Of a stretch of DNA of 64,000 nucleotides, positions 17,713 to 26,175 are shown in pieces. The DNA is from Pseudomonas fluorescens. GTDB lineage: Bacteria; Pseudomonadota; Gammaproteobacteria; Pseudomonadales; Pseudomonadaceae. The notes beneath the pieces are model-generated. The model did not search any database. It was not told where the DNA came from and was given only the letters and a program-made list of their open reading frames with translations. The stretch lies in the NCBI RefSeq assembly GCF_001708445.1, contig NZ_CP015637.1, forward strand, positions 3,597,001 to 3,661,000, given 5' to 3'. The first letter of the stretch is position 1. The number at the start of each line of letters is the position of its first letter. The position numbers and the translations under genes are program-made.

Positions 17713-18603
17713 ATGGAACGTACATCCCCCCTGCGCACCCTGGATGCCAGCACCCAAGGCTGGATCAACGGTTTTATCGGCGTGGTGATCTTCAGCGGCT
17801 CGTTGCCGGCCACGCGCCTGGCGGTGATGGAATTCGACCCGGTGTTCCTGACCATGATCCGCGCCGCCATCGCCGCTCTATTGGGGCTGGCCTTGCTGTG
17901 GCTGTTCAAGGAGAAACGCCCCGCGCGCCATCAATGGAGGCCCCTGGTCATCGTCGCCCTCGGCGTGGTCATCGGCTTTCCCCTGCTCACTGCGCTGGCG
18001 CTGCAATACGTCACCTCCGCGCACTCCATCGTCTTCATCGGCCTGCTGCCGCTGGCGACCGCGGTGTTTGGCGTACTGCGCGGCGGCGAGCGCCCGCGCC
18101 CGGTGTTCTGGCTGTTTTCGATCCTCGGCAGTGTGCTGGTGATGGGTTACGCCTTTGCCCAAGGCTTGAGCGCCGCACCTGCGGGTGATGTGCTGATGCT
18201 GTTGGCGGTGCTGGTGTGCGGCCTGGGGTATGCCGAAGGCGCCACATTGTCGCGCAGCCTGGGCGGCTGGCAGGTGATCTGCTGGGCGCTGGTGGTGTCG
18301 TTGCCGGTGGTGGTGCCGTTGAGCCTGGTCATGGCGCCGCCTGGCTTCAGCGGCATCAGCCTGCCGGCCTGGCTGAGCCTGGGCTATGTGTCGCTGTTCA
18401 GCATGTTGATCGGCTTCGTGTTCTGGTATCGCGGCTTGGCCCAGGGCGGCATTGCCGCGGTCGGCCAGTTGCAGCTGTTGCAACCGTTCTTCGGCCTGGC
18501 GCTGGCCGCGGGCGTGCTGCATGAACAGGTCAGCCTGGGCATGCTGCTGGTGACGGTCGCGGTGATCGGCTGCGTAGCCGGGGCCAAGCGGTTCGCGCGC
18601 TAA
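17713..18603 (+). CDS. EamA/DMT-family transporter
   Basis: 296-aa inner-membrane transporter with ten hydrophobic helices arranged as two EamA repeats (about residues 15-145 and 155-292). Repeat hallmarks are ATRLAVMEFDPVFLTMIRAAIAAL in the first and SLFSMLIGFVFWYRGLAQGG in the second. Members of this group export amino acids or metabolites. It is divergent from the MocR-like regulator, a common pairing for amino-acid exporters. Its stop overlaps the end of the convergent yceI-like gene by 4 bp. Confidence 0.88.
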   Translation: MERTSPLRTLDASTQGWINGFIGVVIFSGSLPATRLAVMEFDPVFLTMIRAAIAALLGLALLWLFKEKRPARHQWRPLVIVALGVVIGFPLLTALALQYVTSAHSIVFIGLLPLATAVFGVLRGGERPRPVFWLFSILGSVLVMGYAFAQGLSAAPAGDVLMLLAVLVCGLGYAEGATLSRSLGGWQVICWALVVSLPVVVPLSLVMAPPGFSGISLPAWLSLGYVSLFSMLIGFVFWYRGLAQGGIAAVGQLQLLQPFFGLALAAGVLHEQVSLGMLLVTVAVIGCVAGAKRFAR

Positions 18604-19157
18604 CGCTGCGGCGCGACCATCTTGAACTTGATGTTGATATCGTCGGACACCACGCTGTTCCCGGCCCACTCACCTTCGCCGATCTTGAAGTCGCCGCGCT
18701 TGAGAATGAACTCCCCGTCGAACACACCGATGCCATCCAGCTCCTTGAGCACCACGCTGAGCAGCACCGGACGCGTGGTGCCCTTGATCGTCAGGTTGCC
18801 ACTGATTTTGAAGCGGTTATCGCCCAGGGCCGTGATACCGGTGGACTCATACACGCCCACCGGATAGGCCGCGGTATCGAACCACGAGACCCGTTGCAGC
18901 TCGTTGTTCGCATCGGCGCTGCCGGCATCGATACTCGCCAGTTGGATCTTGAGCAAGGCATGTCCGGTCTCGGGCTTTTGCGTGTCAAAGCTCAGCGTGC
19001 CTTCAAAGTCGCCGAAGGTGCCATACACCCGCTGCCCCAACTGCGTATAGGTAAAACTGATCTGGCTGGCGGTGCGGTTGACGTCCGTGTACTCCGCCGC
19101 CTGGACACAGCCGATAAATCCAAGGACAACGGCCAACGACAGCATTCGACGCTTCAT
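18600..19157 (-). CDS. YceI-family periplasmic lipocalin-like protein
   Basis: 185-aa secreted protein. A signal peptide (about residues 1-20, ending VQAAEY) precedes the YceI beta-barrel, with the conserved segments QISFTYTQLGQRVYGTFGDFEGTL, TGITALGDNRFKISGNLTIKG, and a final GEGEWAGNSVVSDDINIKFKM. YceI proteins bind polyisoprenoids or other lipids in the periplasm. The length and order fit the family. It is a single gene and overlaps its convergent neighbour by 4 bp at the stop codons. Confidence 0.9.
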   Translation of the reverse strand: MKRRMLSLAVVLGFIGCVQAAEYTDVNRTASQISFTYTQLGQRVYGTFGDFEGTLSFDTQKPETGHALLKIQLASIDAGSADANNELQRVSWFDTAAYPVGVYESTGITALGDNRFKISGNLTIKGTTRPVLLSVVLKELDGIGVFDGEFILKRGDFKIGEGEWAGNSVVSDDINIKFKMVAPQR

Positions 19158-19244
19158 GCCACGCTCCGCAAAAAAATGGATGTATTCCCATCAGGTGCAT
19201 GTCCTGCTAAACAGAATAGTCACCCACAACAATAAGGACGCCGC

Positions 19245-19739
19245 ATGCACGCCCCTTCGCTACAGGACACCACCGCGCCGGAAGGCATCTGCTACGGCTG
19301 CGGCGGCAGTAACCCCCATGGCTTGCACATCAAGAGCCGCTGGGATGCCGATGGTGTCCATGTCGTCGCCGAACATCACCCCGAGGCAAAATACAGCGGC
19401 TGGCCCGACCTGGTCTACGGCGGCTTGATCGCCATGTTGGTGGACTGCCATTCCAACTGGACCGCCATGGCTTACCACTACCGCGCCGAACAGCGCGAAC
19501 CCGGCAGCCTGCCGCGCATCGACTGCGTCACCGGCAACCTGGGCATCAAATTTATCAAGCCCACGCCGATGGGCGTGCCCCTTATCCTGCGCGCTCGGGT
19601 CGAGGGTGAGGTGGGGCGCAAAAGCCGTGTGGTCTGCGAGGTGTACGCCGGCGAGGTGCTCACGGCCATCGGTGATTCGCTGTTCGTGCGCGTCGATACA
19701 CGCCAACTGGCCGCCGCCGCCCATGGCCGTGACAGCTGA
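19245..19739 (+). CDS. PaaI-family hotdog thioesterase
   Basis: 164-aa acyl-CoA thioesterase-like protein with a single hotdog fold. An N-terminal Cys-x2-Cys-Gly-type start (ICYGCGGSNPHGL) is followed by the hotdog helix YGGLIAMLVDCHSNWTAMA, in which Asp is the usual catalytic acid, then the strand NLGIKFIKPTPMGVPLILRARVEGEVGRKSRVVCEV. The substrate acyl chain is not determinable. The gene lies 44 bp upstream of the dienelactone hydrolase gene in the same direction and may be co-transcribed with it. Confidence 0.85.
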   Translation: MHAPSLQDTTAPEGICYGCGGSNPHGLHIKSRWDADGVHVVAEHHPEAKYSGWPDLVYGGLIAMLVDCHSNWTAMAYHYRAEQREPGSLPRIDCVTGNLGIKFIKPTPMGVPLILRARVEGEVGRKSRVVCEVYAGEVLTAIGDSLFVRVDTRQLAAAAHGRDS

Positions 19740-19783
19740 TCCTGGTCTACATTGACTGGCACCGCTAATCGAGGACCGAACCG

Positions 19784-20671
19784 ATGACTCGTCTCACCGC
19801 GAAAGACTTTGCCCCCGAATTGCTGGAACTCTACGACGGCTATGCGCACGGCAAGATCAACCGCCGCGAATTTCTCGACCGCGCCGCGCTGTTCACCTTG
19901 GGCGGCCTCACCGCCTCGGCCCTGCTGGCCGCCCTGAGCCCCAACTATGCCCTGGCCGAACAGGTGAAATTCACCGACCCGGACATCGTCGCCGACTACA
20001 TCACCTACCCCTCGCCCAAGGGCAACGGCACGGTGCGTGGCTACCTGGTGCGCCCGGCCAAGGCCGCCGGCAAGCTGCCAGCGGTGGTGGTGGTCCACGA
20101 AAACCGTGGCCTCAATCCCTACATCGAAGACGTCGCCCGACGCCTGGCCAAAGCCGGGTTTATCGCCCTCGCGCCAGACGGCCTGACCTCGGTGGGCGGC
20201 TATCCCGGCAACGATGAAAAAGGCGTGGAACTGCAACAGAAAGTTGACCCGACCAAGCTGATGAACGACTTCTTCGCCGCCATCGAATGGCTGATGCACC
20301 ACGACAGCAGCACCGGCAAGGTCGGCATCACCGGCTTCTGCTATGGCGGCGGCGTGGCCAATGCCGCAGCGGTGGCCTACCCGGAGCTGGGCGCGGCGGT
20401 GTCGTTCTACGGCCGCCAACCGGAAGCCAAGGATGTGCCGCGCATCAAGGCGCCGATCATGCTGCATTACGGCGAGCTGGATACGCGGATCAACGAGGGT
20501 TGGCCGGCGTATGAAAAGGCCCTGAAGGCCGCCGGCACCACCTATGAAGCGTATATCTACAAGGGCGCCAACCATGGTTTCCATAACGATTCGACACCGC
20601 GTTATGACGAGGCAGCGGCGAATCTGGCGTGGGAAAGGACGCTGGGCTGGTTCCGTAAATACCTGGCCTGA
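19784..20671 (+). CDS. Dienelactone hydrolase-family protein (Tat-type leader)
   Basis: 295-aa alpha/beta-hydrolase of the dienelactone hydrolase family. The nucleophile is Cys186 in GFCYGGG, the oxyanion-side motif is [10 protein letters not shown] near residue 103, and the catalytic His lies in GANHGFHND near 265. Residues 24-50 (NRREFLDRA plus a hydrophobic stretch) look like a twin-arginine export signal. The family opens dienelactones or other lactones and esters. The last codons (ending at 20671) are repeated, slightly changed, in the 242-bp tandem array that follows. Confidence 0.88.
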   Translation: MTRLTAKDFAPELLELYDGYAHGKINRREFLDRAALFTLGGLTASALLAALSPNYALAEQVKFTDPDIVADYITYPSPKGNGTVRGYLVRPAKAAGKLPAVVVVHENRGLNPYIEDVARRLAKAGFIALAPDGLTSVGGYPGNDEKGVELQQKVDPTKLMNDFFAAIEWLMHHDSSTGKVGITGFCYGGGVANAAAVAYPELGAAVSFYGRQPEAKDVPRIKAPIMLHYGELDTRINEGWPAYEKALKAAGTTYEAYIYKGANHGFHNDSTPRYDEAAANLAWERTLGWFRKYLA

Positions 20672-20683
20672 TCGCAATCCAAA

Positions 20684-20774
20684 TGTGGGAGGGGGCTTGC
20701 CCCCGATGGGGTTGGGTCAGTCATAAGTATGGTGACTGACACACCGCAATCGGGGGCAAGCCCCCTCCCACATT
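20684..20774. repeat. REP pair, class A, in tandem unit 1
   Basis: TGTGGGAGGGGGCTTGCCCC and the inverted end GGGGCAAGCCCCCTCCCACA around a spacer with GGTCAGTCATAAGTATGG. The same pair recurs 242 and 484 bp downstream, at 20926 and 21168. Confidence 0.85.
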
Positions 20775-20795
20775 GGAGCATCACCACATTCCAGT

Positions 20796-20869
20796 TCAGT
20801 GTTCCAAGGCATACCGGCGGCAATGGTTGAGATAGCCCTGCTCATCGCTACCCACCCACTCGGTACATC
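20796..20869 (-). pseudogene. Ghost 3' end of a DUF2252 gene (unit 1)
   Basis: The minus strand reads WVGSDEQGYLNHCRRYALEH then stop at 20796, the C-terminus of DUF2252. The intact gene at 21280 reads VGSHEQ and differs in the preceding eight residues. The same ghost recurs at 21038-21111. Confidence 0.75.
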
Positions 20870-21037
20870 TATCAGGGCGCCAACTGGGCTGGTTCCACGG
20901 ATACCTGGCCTGATCGCAATCCAAATGTGGGAGGGGGCTTGCCCCCGATGAGGCTGGGTCAGTCACAAGTATGGTGACTGACACACCGCAATCGGGGGCA
21001 AGCCCCCTCCCACATTGGAGCATCACCACATTCCGGA

Positions 21038-21111
21038 TCAGTGTTCCAAGGCATACCGGCGGCAATGGTTGAGGTAGCCCTGCTCATCGCTACCCACCCA
21101 CTCGGTACATC
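21038..21111 (-). pseudogene. Ghost 3' end of a DUF2252 gene (unit 2)
   Basis: Second copy of the truncated DUF2252 tail in the tandem array, again with PSW-x8-VGSDEQ rather than the VGSHEQ of the complete gene. Confidence 0.75.
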
Positions 21112-21279
21112 TACCAGGGCGCCAACTGGGCTGGTTCCACCGATACCTGGCCTGATCGCAATCCAAATGTGGGAGGGGGCTTGCCCCCGATGAGGCTGGG
21201 TCAGTCACAAGTATGGTGACTGACACACCGCAATCGGGGGCAAGCCCCCTCCCACATTGGAGCATCACCACATTCCGGA

Positions 21280-22464
21280 TCAGTGTTCCAAGGCATACCG
21301 GCGGCAATGGTTGAGATAGCCCTGCTCATGACTGCCCACCAACTGCACCACACTGGTCCATAACCAGGACGGCGCATCCAGCTGTCTGGAGCGGTTTTGC
21401 TGCAACACCGCCATCCAGTCCTTGCGCGTCGCCCGGTCCATCTGCCGGGCATGGGCGATACCGACCACGCGCGCCAGGTAGCCGGCGGCGTGCATGGCAT
21501 CGAGTTCACTCAGTTCATCCAGTTCCAGCTTCATGTCCTGGGGCAGCAGTTCGCGGATGAAGAAGCCATGATCCAGAAACCGTGTCGCCACCATGCGTTC
21601 ACCCAAGCCCGGCGACAGTTGGCGCGCGCCCTCCACCACCCGGCGGCCGTTATCCCTGGGCATCTTCGCCCGCGCCGCGCGTGGTGCAGCGGCGCCGACG
21701 GCTTCCTTGATGTCGATCAGGCAGTATTCCTCATCGTCCTTGTCGCCCACCCCCAGCAATACGGCATAGCGCAACAGGCCCAGGGAACTGCAGCCCTTGA
21801 CCCAATACGCCGAATCCAGCAGTTCGACCTTGGCGTCCTTGGGGCGGCCCTTGAGGGAAGTGACCAACTGATGGATTTCATCCGACGCGCAGACACTTTC
21901 CAGCGCATTTTTTTCCGCCCGCGACAGCGACCAGAAATGCTTGCCCAACGGGATGGTCGGTCGCACGTTGTCGATACGCTCGCGGGCCAGGCTTTTCCAG
22001 GTGCGCTCCACAGCGCTGCGCATTCCCGCCTTGACCTGGGACGGACGCGGCGGTGCCTCATCGGGCTTGTCCTTGAACGCCTGTTCGTAGCCCACCATCA
22101 TTTCTTCGAGCATACGCGCGGTGGTCACCCCCGGCAGGTCCGAGCCGCGCGCGGCGGTGGCCAGGGACAGCGCCAGGCGCACCAGGTCGTGGGCCGGGTT
22201 GCCGATCACGGCCTGGTCAAGGTCGCGGATATGCATATCGATGCGCCCTTTGTTGTCACCGGTAGGCCCCAGGTTGCCGGCGTGGCAGTCGCCACAGATC
22301 CAGATCGCCGGGCCTTGAGGCAGGCGCCTGCCCATCTGGCTGTGCAGCCATTCGTAGAATTGCACGGTACTGCCGCGCACATACGCGTGGGCGGAGCGTG
22401 CCATCTTCAGGTTTCGCAGTTGGATCAGGTGGGGCATACGGGCGGAGGGACGCGGGATTTTCAT
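21280..22464 (-). CDS. DUF2252 family protein (kinase-like fold)
   Basis: 394-aa cytoplasmic protein of the DUF2252 family, distantly related to protein and aminoglycoside kinases. Visible conserved blocks are PAIWICGDCHAGNLGPTGDNKGRIDMHIRDLDQA, a catalytic-loop-like HxxN plus metal-Asp arrangement, and NPAHDLVRLALSLATAARG. No biochemical role is established. The ATG at 22464 starts the usual short N-terminus. Its last 20 residues (GYLNHCRRYALEH) are also present as ghost copies in the adjacent tandem repeats. Confidence 0.85.
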   Translation of the reverse strand: MKIPRPSARMPHLIQLRNLKMARSAHAYVRGSTVQFYEWLHSQMGRRLPQGPAIWICGDCHAGNLGPTGDNKGRIDMHIRDLDQAVIGNPAHDLVRLALSLATAARGSDLPGVTTARMLEEMMVGYEQAFKDKPDEAPPRPSQVKAGMRSAVERTWKSLARERIDNVRPTIPLGKHFWSLSRAEKNALESVCASDEIHQLVTSLKGRPKDAKVELLDSAYWVKGCSSLGLLRYAVLLGVGDKDDEEYCLIDIKEAVGAAAPRAARAKMPRDNGRRVVEGARQLSPGLGERMVATRFLDHGFFIRELLPQDMKLELDELSELDAMHAAGYLARVVGIAHARQMDRATRKDWMAVLQQNRSRQLDAPSWLWTSVVQLVGSHEQGYLNHCRRYALEH

Positions 22465-22538
22465 TGATTAACTCAGTGCAGGTGTAGCGGTAGAACGCCG
22501 GCCCCGAGCAAATGTTTCATTATGTTTCAAAAATTAAC

Positions 22539-23417
22539 TCAGACACGCCCACCCTCCTCCAGCAACCACGCCTTGAACGCCAGCATCGCCGAGGTCTCGG
22601 CCCGTGACTGCAAGCGCGTCAACCAATAGCTGCCGGTGCTGATGCCGACGTCGAACGGCTGGCGAATCACATCACTCTCCAGTTGCCGCGAGAACATCAG
22701 CGCCGGTGCCAGCGCCACGCCGATGCCTTGCAGCGCCGCTTCCATCATGGCCAGCGACGAGTCGAACACAATACTGCGCGGCACCAGCGTATCGGCGGGC
22801 AACCCGGCAGCCTGGAACCACAGGTTCCACTCATCGGCGCGGTAGGAGCGCAGCAACGTGTGCTTCAGCAGGTCGGCTGGCGCGTGCAATTGCTCGGCAA
22901 GCGTGGGCACACACAGTACGCTCAGCGGTGCTTCGAGCAACTGGCAAGCGTCGGTGCCGTGCCAGGCCCCGGCGCCGAAGCGGATCGCGTAATCGAGACC
23001 TTCGGCGGCCACGTCGACACGGTTGTTGTGGGTGGACAGGCGCAGGTCGATGAACGGGTAGCGGCTCTGGAAGTCCGGCAGGCGTGGCAACAGCCAGCCC
23101 ACGGCGAAGGTGCCGACCGCTCCCACCGTGAGCACCTCACGGTAATGCCCGCCTTCGAACTGGCCCAAGGTATGGGCAATGCGGTCGAACGACTCGCGTA
23201 CCACCGGCAGCAGGGTTTCGCCTTCGCGGGTCAGCATCAGGCCGCGCGGCAGGCGCTTGAACAGGGCGACATTGAGCTGCGCCTCCAGGCTTTTCACCTG
23301 ATGGCTGACCGCCGCCTGGGTCACGCACAACTCGATGGCCGCGCGGGTAAAGCTCAAATGCCGGGCAGAGGCCTCGAAGGCACGCAAGGCGTTGAGGGGC
23401 AAATGGGAACGGAGCAT
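22539..23417 (-). CDS. ampR: AmpR, LysR-type regulator of the beta-lactamase gene
   Basis: 292-aa LysR-type regulator of the AmpR/GcvA branch. The start LPLNALRAFEASARHLSFTRAA with AVSHQVKSLE is the DNA-binding helix-turn-helix of AmpR. The effector domain includes YPFIDLRLSTHNN and AIRFGAGAWHGT, segments expected to bind muropeptides. It represses ampC with UDP-MurNAc-pentapeptide and activates it with anhydro-muropeptides. It is divergent from ampC with a 127-bp gap, the classic arrangement. The identification is firm because of both sequence and context. Confidence 0.9.
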   Translation of the reverse strand: MLRSHLPLNALRAFEASARHLSFTRAAIELCVTQAAVSHQVKSLEAQLNVALFKRLPRGLMLTREGETLLPVVRESFDRIAHTLGQFEGGHYREVLTVGAVGTFAVGWLLPRLPDFQSRYPFIDLRLSTHNNRVDVAAEGLDYAIRFGAGAWHGTDACQLLEAPLSVLCVPTLAEQLHAPADLLKHTLLRSYRADEWNLWFQAAGLPADTLVPRSIVFDSSLAMMEAALQGIGVALAPALMFSRQLESDVIRQPFDVGISTGSYWLTRLQSRAETSAMLAFKAWLLEEGGRV

Positions 23418-23460
23418 GTTGACCCCAGATTTTCTAATGGCTGGTGCGAGATATCATCGT

Positions 23461-23489
23461 TTGCTCGTGACCGGCGAACTGCCTACATT
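23461..23489 (+). promoter_or_regulatory. Predicted ampC promoter
   Basis: TTGCTC (23461-23466) and TACATT (23484-23489) with a 17-bp spacer lie 56 bp upstream of the ampC ATG. The AmpR site would be expected just upstream, around 23425-23460, but I cannot fix its bases. Confidence 0.5.
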
Positions 23490-23544
23490 GGCCTCGCCCG
23501 CGCAGGCTCTTCATTCAATCGATCATTCTCATGGAAGCCTTATC

Positions 23545-24699
23545 ATGCCCCAACATTTATTGTCTGGCGTGCGTAATTTCACGGCCCTCGCGGTCTTTAT
23601 CGCCGCCGGCAACTGCCTGGCCGCCACCGACCTGCAGGCGGTGGTGGATGCCAACGTCAAACCGCTGATGCAGCAGCAGTCGATTCCAGGCCTGGTAGTG
23701 GGTGTGGTGCGGGACGGCAAGGCGCAATACTTTAACTACGGCGTCGCAGCCACCGACACCCGCCAGCCGGTCAGCGAAAATACCTTGTTCGAAGTCGGCT
23801 CGGTGAGCAAAACCTTCACCGCCACCCTGGCCGGTTACGCCGTCGCCACCGGCGCACTCACGCTTTCAGACCCGGCCAGCCACTACCTGCCGGCACTGGG
23901 CGGCGGCCCGTTCGACCACATCAGCGTGCTCAACCTCGGCACCTACACCGCTGGCGGCTTGCCCCTGCAATTCCCCGCCAAGGCGGATAACAGCCAGCAC
24001 ATGATCAGCTACTTCCAGCACTGGAAACCCGACTTCGCCCCCGGCACCCAGCGCCTGTATTCCAACCCGAGCCTGGGGCTGTTCGGCTACCTGGCGGCGC
24101 AGAGCCTGAAGCAGCCGTTCGATCAGGCGATGGAGAAAACCCTGTTGCCCGCACTCGGGCTCAAGCACACCTTCGTCAAGGTGCCCCAGAGCCAGATGAG
24201 CCTGTACGCCCAAGGCTATGGCAAAGACGGCAAACCCGTGCGCGTCGGTCCCGGCGCCATGGACAGCGAAGCCTACGGCATCAAGACCAGCGCTGCGGAC
24301 CTGCTGAAGTACGTTGACGTGAACATGCACCCGGCGAACCTGGATAAAACCCTGCAGCAGGCGATTACCGTCACTCACACGGGTTACTACAGCGTTGACG
24401 GCATGACCCAGGGCCTCGGCTGGGAAATGTACCCCTACCCGATCCAGCTCGATGCGTTGATTGCCGGCAACTCCACCCCCATGGCAATGGAGCCGCACAA
24501 GGTCAACTGGCTGACCCCACCACAAGCGCCCCGCGCCGACACCCTGGTGAACAAGACCGGCTCCACCAATGGGTTTGGCGCCTATGTGGCGTATGTGCCG
24601 AGCAAGGGCGTGGGCGTGGTGATATTGGCGAACAAGAACTACCCGAACGCCGAACGGGTAAAAGTTGCCCATGCAATCTTGAGTGGGATGGACCAATAG
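23545..24699 (+). CDS. ampC: Class C beta-lactamase AmpC
   Basis: 384-aa periplasmic serine beta-lactamase. A signal peptide of about 26 residues (ending CLAATD) precedes the enzyme. All three class C motifs are intact: Ser86-Val-Ser-Lys89 in EVGSVSKTF, Tyr172-Ser-Asn174 in LYSNPSLG, and Lys337-Thr-Gly339 in VNKTGSTNG. The length is that of family members. The ATG at 23545 is the one giving the signal peptide; an in-frame upstream extension of 70 codons runs through ampR and is not real. Expression should depend on the divergent AmpR. Confidence 0.95.
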   Translation: MPQHLLSGVRNFTALAVFIAAGNCLAATDLQAVVDANVKPLMQQQSIPGLVVGVVRDGKAQYFNYGVAATDTRQPVSENTLFEVGSVSKTFTATLAGYAVATGALTLSDPASHYLPALGGGPFDHISVLNLGTYTAGGLPLQFPAKADNSQHMISYFQHWKPDFAPGTQRLYSNPSLGLFGYLAAQSLKQPFDQAMEKTLLPALGLKHTFVKVPQSQMSLYAQGYGKDGKPVRVGPGAMDSEAYGIKTSAADLLKYVDVNMHPANLDKTLQQAITVTHTGYYSVDGMTQGLGWEMYPYPIQLDALIAGNSTPMAMEPHKVNWLTPPQAPRADTLVNKTGSTNGFGAYVAYVPSKGVGVVILANKNYPNAERVKVAHAILSGMDQ

Positions 24700-24718
24700 A
24701 GCCGGACGCAAAACCAAT

Positions 24719-24872
24719 ATGGGAGGGGCAAGCCCCAATGCCAGTCAGTTAAGGCACTTTGTAGGAGCGAGCTTGCTCGCGAAAAACGCCCAGGCAACGC
24801 GTTCATTCTCGATAAACGTGGTGGCCCTGAGTTCTTCGCGAGCAAGAACTAGGCGTCCCCCTCGCTCCTACA
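24719..24872. repeat. Partial class A plus class B REP pair (long-loop variant)
   Basis: A class A fragment (24719-24736) is followed by a class B pair from TGTAGGAGCGAGC at 24760 to CGCTCCTACA at 24872. The right arm at 24837-24872 has GAACTAGGCGTCCCC inserted at the hairpin tip. The same variant arm occurs at 42530-42565. Confidence 0.75.
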
Positions 24873-24894
24873 GTGAATCACCTGTGGAGTCGCG

Positions 24895-26175
24895 TTACAT
24901 CCCCAGCCAGTGCGGCAAGGCCAGCGAGATGAACGGCAAGTACGTGACCATGATCAGGAACACCAACAGGATCATCAGCCACGGCAACGCCGCGCGGATG
25001 GTCTGCCCCAGCGTCAAGCCGGTCACCGCCGAGGTCACGAACAGGTTCAGCCCAACGGGTGGGTGCACCAGGCCGATTTCCATGTTGACCACCATCACGA
25101 TGCCCAGGTGAATCGGATCGATGCCCAGCTTCATGGCGATCGGGAAGAAGATCGGCGCCAGGATCAGCACGATGGCCGAAGGCTCCATGAAGCTGCCGGC
25201 GATCAGCAGCACCACATTGACCATGATCAAAAAGCCAATCGGCGTAAGGCCCTCGGACAGCACCCACGCCGTGATTTCCTGGGGGATCTGCTCGGTGGTC
25301 AGTACGTGGGCAAAGAGCATGGCGTTGGCGATGATAAACATCAGCATGATCGCCAGGCGCCCGGACTCCAGCAGCACCTTGGGGCAGTCGCGCAGCTTCA
25401 TGTCCTTGTAGACGAACAACGCCACGAACGCCGAATACACCGCCGCTACCGCCGCTGCTTCGGTGGGCGTGAACATGCCGCTGTAGATGCCACCGAGGAT
25501 GATCACCAGCAACAGCAGGCCCCAGAACGCCCGGCGCGCGCAGCTCAGCCATTCGCGCAAGGTCGCACGTGGCTGGGCCGGCAGCTTCTTGATGCGCGCG
25601 ACGATGTAGATCGCGACCATCAGCATCAGGCCCAGCAGCAGCCCGGGGATCACCCCGGCCATGAACAGCTTGCCCACTGAGGTTTCCGTGGCCGCCGAGT
25701 ACACCACCATCACGATCGACGGCGGTATCAGGATGCCCAGGGTGCCGGCGTTGCAGATGATCCCGGCGCCGAATTCCTTCGGGTAACCCGAACGCACCAT
25801 GCCTGCCACTGCAATCGAACCCACCGCCGCCACCGTCGCCGGGGATGAGCCGGACAGCGCCGCAAACAGCATGCACGCCAGTACCGCCGCAATCGCCAGG
25901 CCGCCACGGATATGCCCGACACAGGCGTTGGCAAAATCGATCAGCCGCTGTGCCACGCCGCCGGTGGTCATGAATGCACCGGACAACAGGAAGAATGGAA
26001 TCGCCAGGAAGGTGTAGGCGTCGGAGGTCTCGAACAGCTTGATCGCCAGGGAGCTGACCGAGTCCGGGCTGAACATCAGGATCGATACCGCCCCCGACAA
26101 ACCCAGCGCAATGGCAATCGGCACGCCCAGGAACATGAACACGAACAGCAGCAGGAACAGACAGAGCACGGCCAT
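24895..26175 (-). CDS. dctM: TRAP transporter large permease DctM (itaconate cluster)
   Basis: 426-aa inner-membrane permease of the TRAP family, the Na+-coupled translocator of a tripartite uptake system. About 12 hydrophobic helices are seen, with the family motifs FLFMFLGVPIAIALGLSG at the N-terminus, ALSGSSPATVAAVGSI near residue 125, and GLVHPPVGLNLFVTSAVTG near 365. Its ATG overlaps the stop of dctQ by one base (TGATG), so translation is coupled. Placement next to dctP and the ict-ich-ccl genes argues for itaconate or a related C4/C5 dicarboxylate as substrate. Confidence 0.92.
   Translation of the reverse strand: MAVLCLFLLLFVFMFLGVPIAIALGLSGAVSILMFSPDSVSSLAIKLFETSDAYTFLAIPFFLLSGAFMTTGGVAQRLIDFANACVGHIRGGLAIAAVLACMLFAALSGSSPATVAAVGSIAVAGMVRSGYPKEFGAGIICNAGTLGILIPPSIVMVVYSAATETSVGKLFMAGVIPGLLLGLMLMVAIYIVARIKKLPAQPRATLREWLSCARRAFWGLLLLVIILGGIYSGMFTPTEAAAVAAVYSAFVALFVYKDMKLRDCPKVLLESGRLAIMLMFIIANAMLFAHVLTTEQIPQEITAWVLSEGLTPIGFLIMVNVVLLIAGSFMEPSAIVLILAPIFFPIAMKLGIDPIHLGIVMVVNMEIGLVHPPVGLNLFVTSAVTGLTLGQTIRAALPWLMILLVFLIMVTYLPFISLALPHWLGM

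Larger units (their letters stand above)
20642..21330. repeat. Tandem array of three 242-bp units carrying both gene ends
   Basis: Units start at 20642, 20884 and 21126, exactly 242 bp apart, and the third stops at about 21330 where it merges into the intact DUF2252 gene. Each unit holds the last about 10 codons of the dienelactone hydrolase gene, a class A REP pair, and the last about 25 codons of a DUF2252 gene on the other strand. The units differ at only a few positions (for example CGTAAA / CACGGA / CACCGA near the start). The whole gap between the two genes is made of this array. Confidence 0.9.

Noticed and set aside
20642..21330. Regularly spaced repeats considered as a CRISPR array
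   Set aside because: Units are 242 bp direct repeats with nearly identical content, no short repeats or unique spacers, and no cas genes.
22500..22540. Possible gene between DUF2252 and ampR
   Set aside because: Only about 75 bp free of coding, with no start signal.
23335..23544. 70-codon N-terminal extension of AmpC
   Set aside because: It overlaps ampR and the promoter and would destroy the signal peptide.
24837..24872. GAACTAGGCGTCCCC considered as an att site
   Set aside because: It lies at the tip of a REP palindrome and recurs only in another REP of the same class; no integrase or tRNA gene is near.
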